From the NCBI GenBank assembly GCA_037013495.1, contig CM072810.1:32269843-32333842 (forward strand): 64,000 bases of DNA, read 5' to 3'. Positions 11,374-23,170 of the stretch are shown one piece after another. The stretch comes from Hippophae tibetana (Eukaryota; Streptophyta; Magnoliopsida; Rosales; Elaeagnaceae). Within the stretch, counting starts at the first letter, position 1. Every line of letters starts with the position of its first letter. A program made the position numbers and the translations under genes. The notes below the pieces were generated by a model that saw only the letters and a list, made by a program, of their open reading frames with translations, did no database searches and was not told the DNA's origin.

Positions 11374-11755
11374 AGATTATTTAATTATATGCACAATAAA
11401 AGGTGCACCTAATTCTGTAAAGATGTAAAATTCTAATACTTTATCATAATCCAATAATAAATCCTGATATAATATAAATTGTGTCGTAAAAGCCTTAAAG
11501 TTAATCTAAAATGGATGGAATAACCTTTATATTTGAACTCAAAGTCATAAAATTTGCAGAAAAAACTAAGAGAGAAAAAAGCTCATACAATGCTCAAATA
11601 ACTAACCTTTACCCTTCGCTCCAGCTATTAACATAATTCAGTTACTCAAAATGCTGATGTTTTGGGTAATTGAATGATAACTCTCACAAGACTCAAAAAT
11701 ACCAAAACTGTAAATCAAATTACATCCTAAGTAACTACAGTAGTAGGTAATAAAT
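11374..11755. other. AT-rich spacer, nothing recognised
   Basis: This stretch lies between the small inverted-repeat element and the LTR of the copia element on its right. All frames are stop-rich. Confidence 0.5.
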
Positions 11756-12665
11756 TGTTGAAACAAGTTTGTAATAACAGTGTAGGAACAATATTACCGA
11801 TAACTTGAAAGGAACTGCTTGGGTTGAGTCGCGGACTAGGTCGCTCTCTTTAAGACGTTTCGCGGCTCTACCCAAATTTGTGCAAGCAAACACAGCCCCG
11901 TCGTCCCCAGGATAAAACAACCCAGAATCGTTTTTCTCTGTCTCGGAACTTCACTGCACTGATGAAGACCGGAATGCTATATCTGAAAAATTTGTTGCTT
12001 AGAAAACTGAAAAATAACTTAGAATTGTAGAGAGAATTGTTTCTAGTGAGATAAGTTTGTAGAGATTGTTGTTGTTAAACTAAGAGCTGAGGCCTTCTAT
12101 TTATAGGTTTCAAAAACCATGTGGCAATTATGATAATAACGGTAATGTCTAGGAATTAAGAGCGTAACATTCATTCTGAGTAATGAAGAGTAACGACCAT
12201 TTTTTGAGTAAAGACGAGTAATAGACATTTTTGTGAGTAAATACGAGCAACAACTATTTTTCTGAATAAGGACGAGAAACAGCCATTTAACGGTCATATT
12301 CTGATAAAAGAAAATAACGGTTTTTTTTAGAGAAATATATATATATGACAACCATTTTTCTAAGTGGAAAAGGTTTTCTTAAAAAAAAATATTTCCAAAA
12401 AAATAAAATACCACCTCACCTCACACACATGCACTCGGACTCGGACTCGGCACGGCTGGTCAGTCGGACGGACAGCGGCAGCGCGTGCGCGTGTGTGGTA
12501 TCACATTTGCGCAGGTCCTCTCCCCTTCCACAAAAGTGGGTGCCCTTTGGGGCCCAATCCCAATAGCCAACTATTCACTATTTATACATCTTTTAAATAT
12601 TGTAAAAAAGTAATATGGGACAAGGTTTTACTAAAAAAAATTTATAAACTTCATCTTTTCCAACA
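11756..12665 (-). repeat. copia 3' LTR
   Basis: TGTTGAA...TCCAACA ends on the + strand, 910 bp. The TATA motif on the - strand (CCTATAAATAG) is near 12098-12108. Between 12420 and 12500 it holds a GC-rich island with CGGACT and GCGCGTGCGCGTGTG blocks, unusual in this AT-rich window. The right-hand copy is at 17041-17966. Confidence 0.92.
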
Positions 12666-13179
12666 ATCCCCCACTTGAATTTTATATAAAAAATAATTTT
12701 CATCGAGCAACCGATCAATTAAAATTATAAGATTGTGCATAAGCGAAAATGTGTCTATCAACTTGAACCTTTGCATAGTGTTTATGCTTTAGAATATATT
12801 AGAGTAACTCGTAGTTTTGAACTCTATCTCTAACAATCATCACACACAGAACCTTTCCAAGCTGTATTTTCGAAAAGCCTGTGCTTTACGACCATGCATG
12901 TGTATCCCAGTATAGTGAACGCTCTAGTAAATTTTGCCCAAGAAATTTCCATAGAAAGCGCCACACTTCCACATTCACATAGGTGAGTCTATCAAGAGTA
13001 CTCCTGTAGCTATGTACTCCACTCCACATAGAGTATAGAACTCATTAAGAGTTTAATAATTAACTCATCCTTTTCTATCACTTCAGGACTTCATTCTTCT
13101 AACATATATAATGGGATTTGAAAATAGCATGATACCTGTCATATCACTTCATGACTTGTTATTACCCTTTGAACTTATT

Positions 13180-13757
13180 TCTTAGGATCTCCAGTCTATA
13201 AGTTGGGTTACCATCACAAGTGACTCTTCATTCTAAGGGCATTAATCCCATTCCTTTGAGGTTTTGAAAACCTTTTCTCTCGGTAATCCTTTCGTCAAAG
13301 GATCTGCCACATTTTCATCAGAACGTACATGATCCACTCTTATAGCTCCCATAGAGAGAAATTCTCTAACAGTACTATGCTTACGACATATCTGTCATCT
13401 CTTTCCGTTGTAGTAATAGTTCTGAATCTTTGCAATAGCCTTGGTACTATCGTTGTGGATCAAGACAGCTGGTATCGATCTTTACCATAAAGGGATCTCA
13501 ACTAACAGACTTCTTAGCCAGCCTTCTTCTTCACTAGCAATGGCTAGTGCTATCACTTCAGACTCCATTTTAGCCAATATTGTTTGTTTCTTAGACTTCC
13601 AGGAAACAGCTCCACCAGCTATGTTAAAAATATAGCCACTAGTTGCTTTGGAGTCTTCTGATAAAGTGTTCCAATCTACATCGTTGTATCCTTCTAGAAC
13701 AGCAGGAAACTTTTTATAATGTAATCCAAGGTACATAGTTCTCTTAAGGTATCTCAT
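13180..13757 (-). mobile_element. copia RNase H region
   Basis: The - strand segment at 13482-13757 starts [15 protein letters not shown] and includes [18 protein letters not shown] and [18 protein letters not shown], the connection and RNase H motifs of copia Pol. It adjoins the reverse transcriptase on the right and leads to the polypurine tract on the left. Confidence 0.88.
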
Positions 13758-13808
13758 AACCCTTTCAATAGCATTCCAATGCTCTACACTAGGTCTACTG
13801 GTAAACCT

Positions 13809-14690
13809 TCATAGTAGTCCCACAAAATAAGCTATGTCTGGTCTAGTGCAATGAGTAGCATAATGTAAGCTACCAATGATGCTCGCATACTCAGTTTTTC
13901 TAACACCATCTTCGGTGTTCTTGAACAACTTTACACTAGGATCATAAGGAGTACATGCAGGTTTGCAGTTAAAGTAATTATATTTCTTTAAGATCTTTTC
14001 AATGTAGTGAGACTGATCTAGAGAAATTCCCTTTTTAGACCTAGTTATCTTTATACCAAGGATTACACTCGCTTCTCCGAGAACTTTCATATCAAAATTA
14101 GCACTTAACAAAGTTTTCACATTGTTCACAACATGAATATTTGACCCAAAAATAAGCATGTCATCCACATATAAACATATAATAGTGCAAATGTTATCTT
14201 CTAATTTATAATAAATGCATTTGTCACTTTCATTTATTTTGAATCCATGTGAGATAACTAGATTATCAAATTTTTCATGTCATTGCTTAGGTGCTTGTTT
14301 TAGACCATAAAGGGATTTATCTAGTTTACAAACTTTATTTTCTTGACCTGGGATAACAAAACCTTCAGGTTGATCCATATAAATTTCTTCTTCTAAGTCA
14401 TCATTTAAGAAAGTAGTTTTAACATCCATTTGGTATACTACTAAATCATGGATAGCAACAAGAGAAAAAAGTACATGTATGGAAGTTATTCGTGTGACTG
14501 GTGAAAAGGTATCAAAGAAATCTACATTTTCCCTTTGCATATACCCTTTAACTACAAGATGAGCTTTGTACTTTTCAATAGTACCATCGGGTTTTAATTT
14601 CTTCTTTAGTATCCATTTACAACCAATGGTTTTGCAACCATGAGATAAGTCAACTAAATGCCAAGTCTTATTATACTCAAGAGAGTCCAT
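13809..14690 (-). mobile_element. copia reverse transcriptase region
   Basis: The right part encodes the RT start (WILKKKLKPDGTIEKYKAHL, FSPVTRITSIHVLFSLVAIH, YQMDVKTTFLNDDLEEEIYM, LYGLKQAPKQ). The left part begins MDDMLIFGSN, which contains the second half of the catalytic YxDD motif, and goes on to RPDIAYFVG. The two pieces lie in order on the same strand. This is a decayed Pol gene, not a host gene. Confidence 0.9.
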
Positions 14691-14810
14691 TTCATCATTT
14701 ATGGCTTCTTCCCATAAGTTGGCATCTAAAGAAGATAATGCTTCTTTAATAGTTTAGGGATCTTCCTCTAAGGTATAAGCATAAAAATCAGACCCAAAAT
14801 CCTTAAGGGT

Positions 14811-15530
14811 TCAAGCTGGTTTACTTCTTCTAATTTCAGTGTTTAATTCTTCATTTTGTTCACTAGTTCTAGTTATGGGTAAACTACTAGAAAATGAGCC
14901 TCCACTATTTTTAAATTTAAAGGGAAACCTATGTTCATAGAAGTCATCATCATTTGATTCTATAACTACATGATCATTTAAGTCATAGAATTTATAAGCT
15001 TTACTATTCACAGTGTATCCTATGAATACATACTCATATGCTCTACTAGTAAGTTTATTCCTTTTAGGATCAGGGATCCTAACATAGGCTAAACAACCCC
15101 AAGTTTTAAAATAAGTTAAATTAGGTTTCTTATTTTTCAAAATTTCATATGGTGAAATTTTATTTGTAGATTTAGGCATTCTATTTAGCACATAGCAAAC
15201 AGTTAATAAAATTTCTCCCCACCAATGGGAAGCAGCACCATATTTTAATAAAATTGCAACAACTGATTCAGTAAAAGTTCTATTTTTTCTTTCAACTTTG
15301 CCATTCATTTTAGGAGAATAAGGTGCAGTTTTTTCATGAATGATTCCATGAGTTTTATAAAAATCATTGAAGATATTAGAATCATATTCAGTGTCTCTAT
15401 CACTTCAAAACCTTTTTATTTTTTTGTTAAGTTGATTTTCAATCTCAGTCATAAAATATTTTAAACATGTCAAATGCTTCACTTTTATTTTTCATTAGAT
15501 ATACATAAGTGTAATCTGAACAGTCATCTA
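14811..15530 (-). mobile_element. copia integrase region
   Basis: The open segment at 14811-15308 carries NGKVERKNRTFTESVVAILL, WWGEILLTVCYVLNRMP and TYFKTWGCLAYVRIP, the conserved stretches after the last catalytic residue of copia integrase and before the RT linker. Confidence 0.88.
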
Positions 15531-15536
15531 TAAAAT

Positions 15537-16160
15537 TTATAAATAGCATTTTCCATTTCTTGTTAAATTTCCATCAAGTTCACATATATCATAATGAATT
15601 AATTCTAAAGGTTCAGTTTCTCTAACTACTGATTTATGTGAAGTTTTGGTTATTTTAGCTTGACTACAAAAATCACATTTTTCAAAATCATTCAAAGATA
15701 GTTTAGGAATTAGTTCTAAAGTACTCATGTTCTTGATTATACGTTTATTAACATGACAAAGTCTAGCATGCCAAATATTAAAAGAACTCAACATATAAGC
15801 AGAAGAAGTTTTATTGATTTCAACGTTTAATTTAAACATGCCATCAGTGGCGTACCCTTTCCCAACAAATATATTATTCTTAGTTATAGTATATAAATCA
15901 GCCCTTATAGTTTTAGTAAACCCATCTTTGTTAAGAAGATAGCCTGAAACTAAGTTCTTTCTCATCTCTGGAGTATGCAGGAAATCCTTCAAGATGACAG
16001 TCTTTCCAGAGGTAAACTTCAATACCACCTCACCAGTACCAGCAACTTTAGTGGAGTGGGAGTCACCCAGTAGCACTTTCTTTACCCACCACCCCTCGGA
16101 TCCACCAACAAAATTGACTTCAGATATCATAGAAATAAGTTGATCTTCGGTAAGGTTCAC
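15537..16160 (-). mobile_element. copia protease end and GAG-pre-integrase region
   Basis: LGDSHSTKVAGTGEVVLKF and LKDFLHTPEMRKNLVSGYLL are typical of the segment after the copia protease. IWHARLCHVNKRIIKNM and KCDFCSQAKITKTSHK form the HHCC zinc-binding integrase start (GAG-pre-integrase). To the right, at about 16178-16222, the - strand encodes a zinc knuckle CYSCNKPGHLARNC. Confidence 0.88.
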
Positions 16161-16169
16161 CTATAGGGA

Positions 16170-17016
16170 AGGACGATTCCTGTTCTGGCAGTTCCTAGCC
16201 AAGTGGCCAGGTTTGTTACAACTATAACACATGAATGTATTATTCCTTAAGGGGGTTGAGGTCCATTCTGGGGAGGATAGTTTCTATTTCTATTTTGGTG
16301 GTTGAGGGTTTGGTTATTATTACGATTCTAAGTTTTCATATTTCTATCTTTAGGTTTCAAAATTGTAGAGGAGGGTTTCTTATTAGTACTTTTATTTGAG
16401 ACTACGAGTATTTCATCTCTTTGGTCTTGTTTTCGGGCTTCTTCTTCTATTCTTAAACGGGTTATAAGACTTTCTAAAGAAAATTCCTTAGTTTTATGCC
16501 TAAGTGTATTCTTAAAATCTTTCCAAGTAGGGGTAATTTATAACAACAACTTGAAATTGTTCATCTAGAGTCATACCTTCAGAGGTTATTTCATGTGCTA
16601 TCTTTTGCAGTTTGTGTGATTGAGCTTCCACTGATTTGCCATCAATCATTTGAAACTTCATGTATCTACTAATATCATACTTCTTAGTTCCAGCTTCTTT
16701 AGTGTTGTACTTCTTTTGAAGTGCTTCCTAAATTTCCTTAGCAGACTTATCAGAGTTATAATAATCATACAAATCATCAGCTAAACCATTAAGAATATAA
16801 TTTTTGCACAGAAAATCATTTTGCATCCAAGTGTCTAAATCCTTAGTTGCATCTTTAGTAGGAGGAGTAGACTGTATTGGTTTTTCAATAGTAAGAGTAT
16901 AAACAACTTTTTGCATGGTTAAGAAAAATAACATTTTTTTGTCTGCATATTTTAAAGTGTAGTCCCTCAAAACGGAATGGTTTGTTTAGATTAGCAATTA
17001 GCATTTCAGTAGACAT
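16170..17016 (-). mobile_element. copia gag region
   Basis: From the right, the - strand starts MSTEMLIANLNKPFRFEG (first Met near 17016), a typical copia Gag opening, followed by pieces such as LDTWMQNDFLCKNYILNGL and the zinc knuckle near 16200. It starts directly inside the 5' LTR. Confidence 0.8.
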
Positions 17017-17040
17017 GGTAGATTGAATTCGTCTTAAAAT

Positions 17041-17966
17041 TGTTGAAATAAGTTTGTAATAACAGTATAGGAACAATATTACCGATAACTTGAAAGAAAC
17101 TGCTTGGGTTGAGTCACGGACTAGGTGCTCTCTTTAAGACATTTCTTGGCTCTACCCAAATTTGTGCAAGCAAACACAGCCCCGTCGTCCCCAGGATAAA
17201 ATAGCCCAGAATCATTTTTCTCTGTCTCGGAACTTCACTACATTGATGAAGATCAGAATGCTACACCTAAAAAATTTGTTGCTCAGAAAACTGAAAAATA
17301 ACTTAGAATTGCAGAGAGAATTATTTTTAGTGAGATGAGTTTGCAGAGATTGTTATTGTTAAACTGAGAGTTGAGGCCCTCTATTTATAGGTTTCAGAAA
17401 CCGTGTGACAATTATGATAATAACGATAATGTTTGGGAATTAAGAGCGTAACAATCATTCTGAGTAATGAAGAGTAACGGCCATTTCCTGAGTAAAGACG
17501 AGTAATGGACATTTTTGTGAGTAAATACGAGCAACGGCTATTTTTCTGAATAAAGAAGAGAAACGGTCATTTAATGGTCATATTCTGATAAAAGAAAATA
17601 ACAGTTTTTTTTCTGAGAGAAAATATATATATATATGACAACCATTTTTCTAAGTGGAAAAGTTTTTCTTAAAAAAAATATTTTTCCAAAAAAATAAAAT
17701 ACCACCTCACCTCACACACACGCACACGGGCTCGAGCTCGGCTCGGCACCGCACGGCTAGTCGGACGGACGGCGGCAGTGCACGCGCGTGTGTGGTATCA
17801 TATTTGCCTAGGTCCTCTTCCCTTCCACAAAAGTGGGTACCCCTTGGGGCCCAATCCCAATAGCTAACTATTCACTATATATATATCTTTTAAATATTGT
17901 AAAAAAAACAATGTGAGACAAGGCTTTACTAACTTATTTTTTTTATAAACTTCATCTTTTCCAACA
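17041..17966 (-). repeat. copia 5' LTR
   Basis: 926 bp, direct repeat of 11756-12665, with the same GC-rich island at 17715-17790 and a - strand TATA near 17386-17396. Most differences from the left copy are C/T or G/A. Confidence 0.92.
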
Positions 17967-18035
17967 TAAACAACATAAAACAGTAGTTAACAACTAATTA
18001 ACACCCTTATCTTAGTGCGCTTTCATCATTGCGCC

Positions 18036-18280
18036 CCCCTCCCCCACCCTTTTTTTTTATGGAAGATGAGCTTCCCCATCTTCACAACTTGGTAAAACTA
18101 AACTCTGTACTTCTCCACATTAGGTGAATGATATTCAAACGGGTCCTTCACATTGAAAGTAGTGGAAATGTGAAGGTCAATTGGTAACTCCTGAACATAG
18201 GCATTTTGCTTATTCTAAAAGAAGCAATCATCCTGTCATACAACTTTAGAACAATTACCCATAGGAATCCTTCCATTGCT
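18036..18280 (-). mobile_element. Ty3/gypsy pol C-terminal fragment (chromovirus-like)
   Basis: On the - strand one frame at about 18140-18215 reads NKQNAYVQELPIDLHISTTF and continues with NVKDPFEYHSP, the characteristic tail of chromovirus-type gypsy polyproteins (NAYxxxLP...IxxTFNVxDLxEYH). Only this end is present. It is squeezed between the copia element on its left and another copia piece on its right. A C-run followed by a T-run at about 18036-18057 marks its left side. Confidence 0.65.
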
Positions 18281-18289
18281 GAAATAATC

Positions 18290-19110
18290 CATATTGAAGA
18301 TCAACCGCAGCCCATTATAAAACCCAAGGAAAATAAAATCTTATTCTATTTTAACTAAGCTCAATACTATGATAATTAGTCGACAATTCATTTGGTAGAG
18401 AATCCAATATTTCATGCAAGAACTAAGCAGGTTGAAATGCAAAATCATTTTATCAAAGAAAAGGTTTTGTAAGAAGAAATTAAGATAAGGAAAATCAACA
18501 TAGATGATCAAGTTGCAGACTTGTTCACAAAAAGCTTGAGCATTGACAAGTTTGAAACGTTTCATTGTCAACTCAGTATAGTAAAAATAGTGAGAGTTGG
18601 TGTTAAGGGGGAGTGTTGAAGATCAACCCCAACCCATTACAAAGCCCAAGGAAAATAAAATTTCATTCCGTTTTATCTAAGCCCAATACAATGGAAGCTT
18701 CTCAATAAATGTTGAAGAAAAATTTTAAGAGAAAATTCTAGAATGATATAGAAAATAGACTTTTTAGGAGAATTGTGTAGAATGTGGTAATAGTGTTTGG
18801 TTAGAATTATGTCTTAATTTTATATTTGTGTGGTATAGATAGCATGGTGAGGACTATAAATAGTCTCCCTTGCATTTTAGGTTAGGCATCTTTCCAAAAG
18901 AAAAAAATAAATAAATAAGTCTTTGTATTCTTAGTTTGAATATAAATTGTGAGCTTTCTTTTTGAGTGTTTATATTCATCTTTAAATTGTGAGTAGTCTT
19001 TGAAAAGTGTTATAGTGTCTTTTACTGTGGGTATAATACAAGTAATTTGTTTACTTATTTGGATCCAATAATAATAAGTTTAGAATTTTATACTCTAAAT
19101 TTTACTCAAC
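18290..19110 (+). mobile_element. internally deleted Ty1/copia remnant with 3' LTR
   Basis: On the + strand, 18290-18365 repeats the first 75 bases of the LTR that starts at 18615. Between them lies the RNase H tail (NPIFHARTKQVEMQNHFIKE, then DDQVADLFTKSLSIDKFE) and the polypurine tract AAGGGGGAG. The LTR (18615-19110) begins TGTTGAAGATC, has TATAAATAG at about 18856-18864 and ends TACTCAACA. Nearly the whole interior is gone. Confidence 0.85.
18615..19110 (+). repeat. copia 3' LTR of the deleted element
   Basis: About 496 bp, TG...CA, directly after AAGGGGGAG. The partial partner at 18290-18365 has visible divergence. Confidence 0.8.
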
Positions 19111-19188
19111 AAACCATGACTAGTTTACCTACTTCAAAATTTTTAAATCTTCTTTTCACATCATCTTATTACGTTTTTTAACACTCGA

Positions 19189-19458
19189 TTAACGTGTTTT
19201 CATTTGTATGTGATGTAAACAAGTGTGATGAGCTTCATTATAAATTTTTACCTTGAATGCATCCAATTCACCAATTTTGTTTGGTGTAAGCTTCCAATAA
19301 CACCTTTCACCCTTGGATTTCATTCTTATGCTTTTCTTGTTGGAATTGCTAATTTTATAATGAAATCTTTCATTTATTTCCAATATATAGATATGTAACT
19401 TGATCTCTTCCTTACTATTGTACACTTTCCCATTGTATATCCCTTCATCATCTTCCAA
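19189..19458 (-). pseudogene. MULE (Mutator-like) transposase N-terminal fragment
   Basis: An 89-codon - strand frame matches the MuDR DNA-binding region of plant MULE transposases: KVYNSKEEIKLHI, NERFHYKISNSNKKSIRMKS, then ERCYWKLTPNK and FKVKIYNEAHHTC, with the spaced Cys, Trp and HxC residues of the WRKY/GCM1-like zinc fold. The catalytic DDE domain and SWIM zinc finger that should follow to the left are missing; the copia LTR lies there instead. No MULE terminal repeats were identified. It is a remnant and cannot encode an active transposase. Confidence 0.75.
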
Positions 19459-19684
19459 ATTTATTGTTGAGTCAATTTCAATTTCTATACCTGCAATTAG
19501 ATATTCGGCACTTGTATTTAGACTAATCTCATCTTAAAATATTTGTTTCATTGTATGTATTATATACAATTTGTTATATTCCTCATTTTTTTGGCCAATA
19601 TTTATTTTCATGAAGTATTCTACATCCCTATCATCCATGATGGTTATAGATATATGAACACTGATGTCTCTTTAGGAGAACATA

Positions 19685-21449
19685 AAACGTGCAAGCATAC
19701 ACGGTCACAAGTAATAAAATTTGATAAGTAAATTATCGTTCCCACGGAGATTTGTCACTATAGTTTGTTGAGTACTAAAATTATTTCGCTTTGATGTTAT
19801 CCAAAATAATCGTTGATTGGAACAAGTTAAGAAAAGAGTTTTATAACAAAATAAAAGAAATCTATAATTGCAGTTTTCACCAAATTAATCCACTCGAATC
19901 ATGTTATTTTCTCTTGATTTATATCTTTTAGTACATTTAATTTTTCAACCGAAAACTTCTAATTTTATCCATACATCTCTTCCGAGCTCCGCATAGACAC
20001 ACCTCGTTAAATTAATTCACTATATTCCTATGAGAATTAAATTCACCAAGATTCATTACGTTCTAAGTTCTCAAATGGCCACACATACAATTAGGGTATA
20101 TTCCTATCCTTCATCATACATGTCATTCTATCCATGAGAAATATACACAAAAATGCCTCTTCCAAGTTTATTTAAGTACCACGGATCATTTGATAAATTC
20201 GTGAATAATCAAAAGCATTAAGCACAAATAGAATAAACAAATCGAACGTCTTATAAATCTTTCAAAAATAATTAAATCCAAGTTTCATAAATTTAGATAA
20301 AATGCAACCCTAGAAAAATTAAATTACTTCATAAATTAAAATTAAAATTACAGTAGTTAAGGAGTAGTAGATGAAGAACACAGAAAATTAAAACTTCTCT
20401 TAGCACAAATATTTGGCACAAGCAGAACACAACAGAAGCCAAAAATGGCTTCTGCGTGTTCCACAGTCCAGCCCCGAACACTACTAAAAATCTCAAACTC
20501 TAAACTCTAAAAAACTCTATTTCTCATAAATAAATCCCCTATTTATAGCTAAAAAAATACATCTAAAATAATACATTTTTTAGACACACTTTAAAAATTA
20601 ACATCGAAAATAAAACCCCACGTGTCACACATTTTTCTTAAATTCCTCATCCACGCATACGAAAGAAAATATTGTATTTGTTATGCGTGGACGACATGAA
20701 ATAGAGGGCGCCAATGCTGTGTTTTTTTATTCAATCTGAGTGGCACGTGTCAGCACATGATTGGCTGAAAGGAATGGTAGGACACGTGGCAGCTTTCTAT
20801 TGGTTGTATAATTAGGCGCATGTGAATCGGCCGCACGAGATCATGCCTTGGTTGAAGCGTGAGACACGTGGGTCCCATCCTGCACGCCGGCCTGCACGGC
20901 AAGTGGGCCCCACTCGGCGCACCGAGCGGCGTGAATGAGAAAACCTACACCTATTTGTTTTGGTCGGGTTTGAAAAACACGCGCCAATCCTAGCCGTTTC
21001 TTGTCTGATCTGACGGTCCACGTTGCGTGTATGGATGACGGCGCGTGGTCTTCTTCTCTCCTGCGCAGAAAAATAATTTTAATTAATTGTATTTTGACCC
21101 ATAAATTTAATTCAAATTACATTTTATACTTTCTTTAATTACAATTAAGCCCCTTTCTAATATAAATTAAATTTTAAATTTTTAATAATTAAAATTAAGC
21201 CCAATTTTAATTTAAATTATATTTTCGACTTTTATAAATTGCAATTAAGCACTCTTTTATTTGAAATTATATTTTTGGACATAAATTTGTAATTAAGTAC
21301 GTTTTCGATTAAAATTACTTAATTTTCTTAAAAATATATTATTTAACAAATAAATAGTAAATACTAATTTATTAAACTAAAATTATCTAAAAATGTGAAG
21401 AACATAGCAATTATAATTAATAAAATAGAAAATAACTATATAAAATACA
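19685..21449 (-). repeat. large LTR-like repeat, copy B (inverted relative to copy A)
   Basis: The reverse complement aligns with 5809-7285 from end to end, including GTTCCCACGGAGATTT/CTCGTGGCAACGAT near the left edge, CCTCTTCCAAGTTTATTTAAGT in the middle, the hairpin (20433-20454), the TATA (20541-20547) and the A/T-rich end near 21400-21449. Copy B is about 290 bp longer, with extra sequence between TATA and hairpin and in the middle. It is non-coding. It is best read as a long solo LTR or a LARD-like element. Confidence 0.6.
20433..20454 (-). other. conserved hairpin in copy B
   Basis: The same CAGAAGCCA / TGGCTTCTG stem and 4-base loop as in copy A, again flanked by AACAC and GTGTT. It lies about 85 bases downstream of the - strand TATA box. 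Confidence 0.8.
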
Positions 21450-22634
21450 ATTATAAATGAGTAAATTTGGATCGAGAATACCCATAAAGTGAAGTTAGAT
21501 AAAATCTCATCGATTGAATACATGATTATGGTGCTCTTACTTGCAAGTTAAGTATATAATTTTGAAAACTCATCAAGTATAGTTAGTTAGAATCTCATTA
21601 AGTAGACAAAGAACCCATGAAGTGGAGATATACTTTAAATTTGAATAAAAGTGAAAAAAAAGCTCATTTAATATTAATAAAAATGTTAAAGTTGTATAGA
21701 TTTGAGCCCAAAATCTTAGACTCTAATACTTTTTTAGAATTAATTAAAGTTAATCAATTCAACTAAAAATTTAATTAAATTGTTAGGAGGTAAGATAATT
21801 ATCTTATTTTATTTCTTGATACAAACAAAATTTGTGTGAAGGAAAAGTATTAGAAAATTAAGATCAGTTAACTTGATAATTAAATTCCCGTGAAAATTCA
21901 TAACCGGTGATGTTCGTAGTCACCAATGAAATGCCAAATACAAAAGGAGAAACTAGGTTACAGCGGTCAATGTTTCCGATCCACAAAAAGACGCAATTTG
22001 AAAGAAATAAGATGCAAATATCCGCTAACATAAAATTATACAATAGTAGCTGTGTTTTTTTTTTTTAATTACTTTCTTGTAACAAAATACTCTGTCCTGA
22101 ATGAGATTAAACCAATATCAGTAAGCAAGCAGTGTCACTCAATACTTGAATTTGTAATCCTATTTCTTAAAAAAAAAAAAAATTAATAACAGTTGAATGT
22201 TCCTAGAATTTGACCACTCAATTTTTAAGGATTATTAATAGCAATATAGTCCTCTAACCAAACAAACATAAAATGGATGATAATAGGTATGAAATGAAGT
22301 TAAAGTGAAAAGGAGTAACATGAAATTGTTAGAATATGCGACAATATAAATGCTTAGTGTTTTATCTTTATCTTACGATTGAACCTTTTTTTCTTGGATC
22401 AAAATTATCATCCGCTATTCCATCCCGAATTATCTGTCATTTCTCTGTATATTTAATAAAAAATATTATCAAATCTATTGCTTTTCTTTAACATCAAATA
22501 ACACTGTTTTTTAGTTATCAATCTGTTATACTTTCTCACTAATTTCAATCATATATTAATTATAAAAAAAATCAAATTTAATTAGTTTATTTTTTACTTT
22601 GATTTTAACCTTAAATATTCAAAGTTAATAGAAT
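21450..22634. other. AT-rich spacer, no gene or transposon recognised
   Basis: All frames are stop-rich. Poly-T (22048-22068) and poly-A (22169-22182) runs are present. No terminal repeats or coding similarity were seen. Confidence 0.5.
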
Positions 22635-23170
22635 TGTTGATGGGAAAAATTGTTAGTTGTAAAGAAATAAATTCCACAAACCCAGTATAATTTCTCAAAT
22701 CAAAATAGAACAAAAATAACACCAAAGATTTTTAGCGTAAAAAATCTTCCAAAATGAAAGTAACAACCACGAGATCCATTGGCCACTTAAAACTTCTACT
22801 ATAATAAAATGAGATTACAAACTTCACATTTAGATATATCTCTTACAAAAATATAATAACTATGTATTTTCAATTTGTGGGTAATACTTCACAAATTGGC
22901 TCTCAATTTTTCCTCTCATAAAACTCTCTTGCTGAGCTCTCAGTAATTTCTTTCTCACACCTTGTTTTATATCTCAAGATTGAGGCAAAGGCTCTATTTA
23001 TAGAGCCAAAGCTCCATCCCTTAACCCAAGTTTTGCAGAGACAAACAACCCACATATTTGATCCTTTTTTTTCTTCTTCTCACCGCATTCTCAGCCTTCA
23101 TTTGCTGGCCCATATGAGATGGACCAATAAATCTCCCATTCTGCCTTATGTGGGATAGGGCTATTCCACA
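22635..23170 (-). repeat. copia 3' LTR
   Basis: On the + strand it starts TGTTGATGGG and ends ATTCCACA. The - strand TATA CTATAAATAGAG is at about 22990-23002. The purine-rich AGAGAGATTATAGG on the - strand lies directly outside it, as expected for the polypurine tract. Confidence 0.75.

Larger units (their letters stand above)
11756..17966 (-). mobile_element. Ty1/copia retrotransposon with both LTRs, - strand, decayed
   Basis: Two direct LTRs (11756-12665 and 17041-17966) bracket a 4.4-kb interior whose - strand order is gag, protease region, integrase, reverse transcriptase, RNase H, then a polypurine tract (AAGTGGGGGAT) beside the left LTR. This order PR-INT-RT-RH is diagnostic of copia. 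Flanking bases TAAAT/TAAAC could be a worn 5-bp target duplication. The interior is clearly broken at several places, so the copy looks dead. By eye the LTRs differ at roughly 7-8% of the first 250 bases. At commonly assumed plant neutral rates that means an insertion of a few million years ago. Confidence 0.93.

Noticed and set aside
12345-12678. Arg/Ser-rich frames of 73 and 104 codons
   Set aside because: They lie in a copia LTR over its GC-rich island, and the same frame occurs in the other LTR (17654-17863). No protein similarity.
13441-13635. 64-codon + strand frame
   Set aside because: Antisense of copia RNase H.
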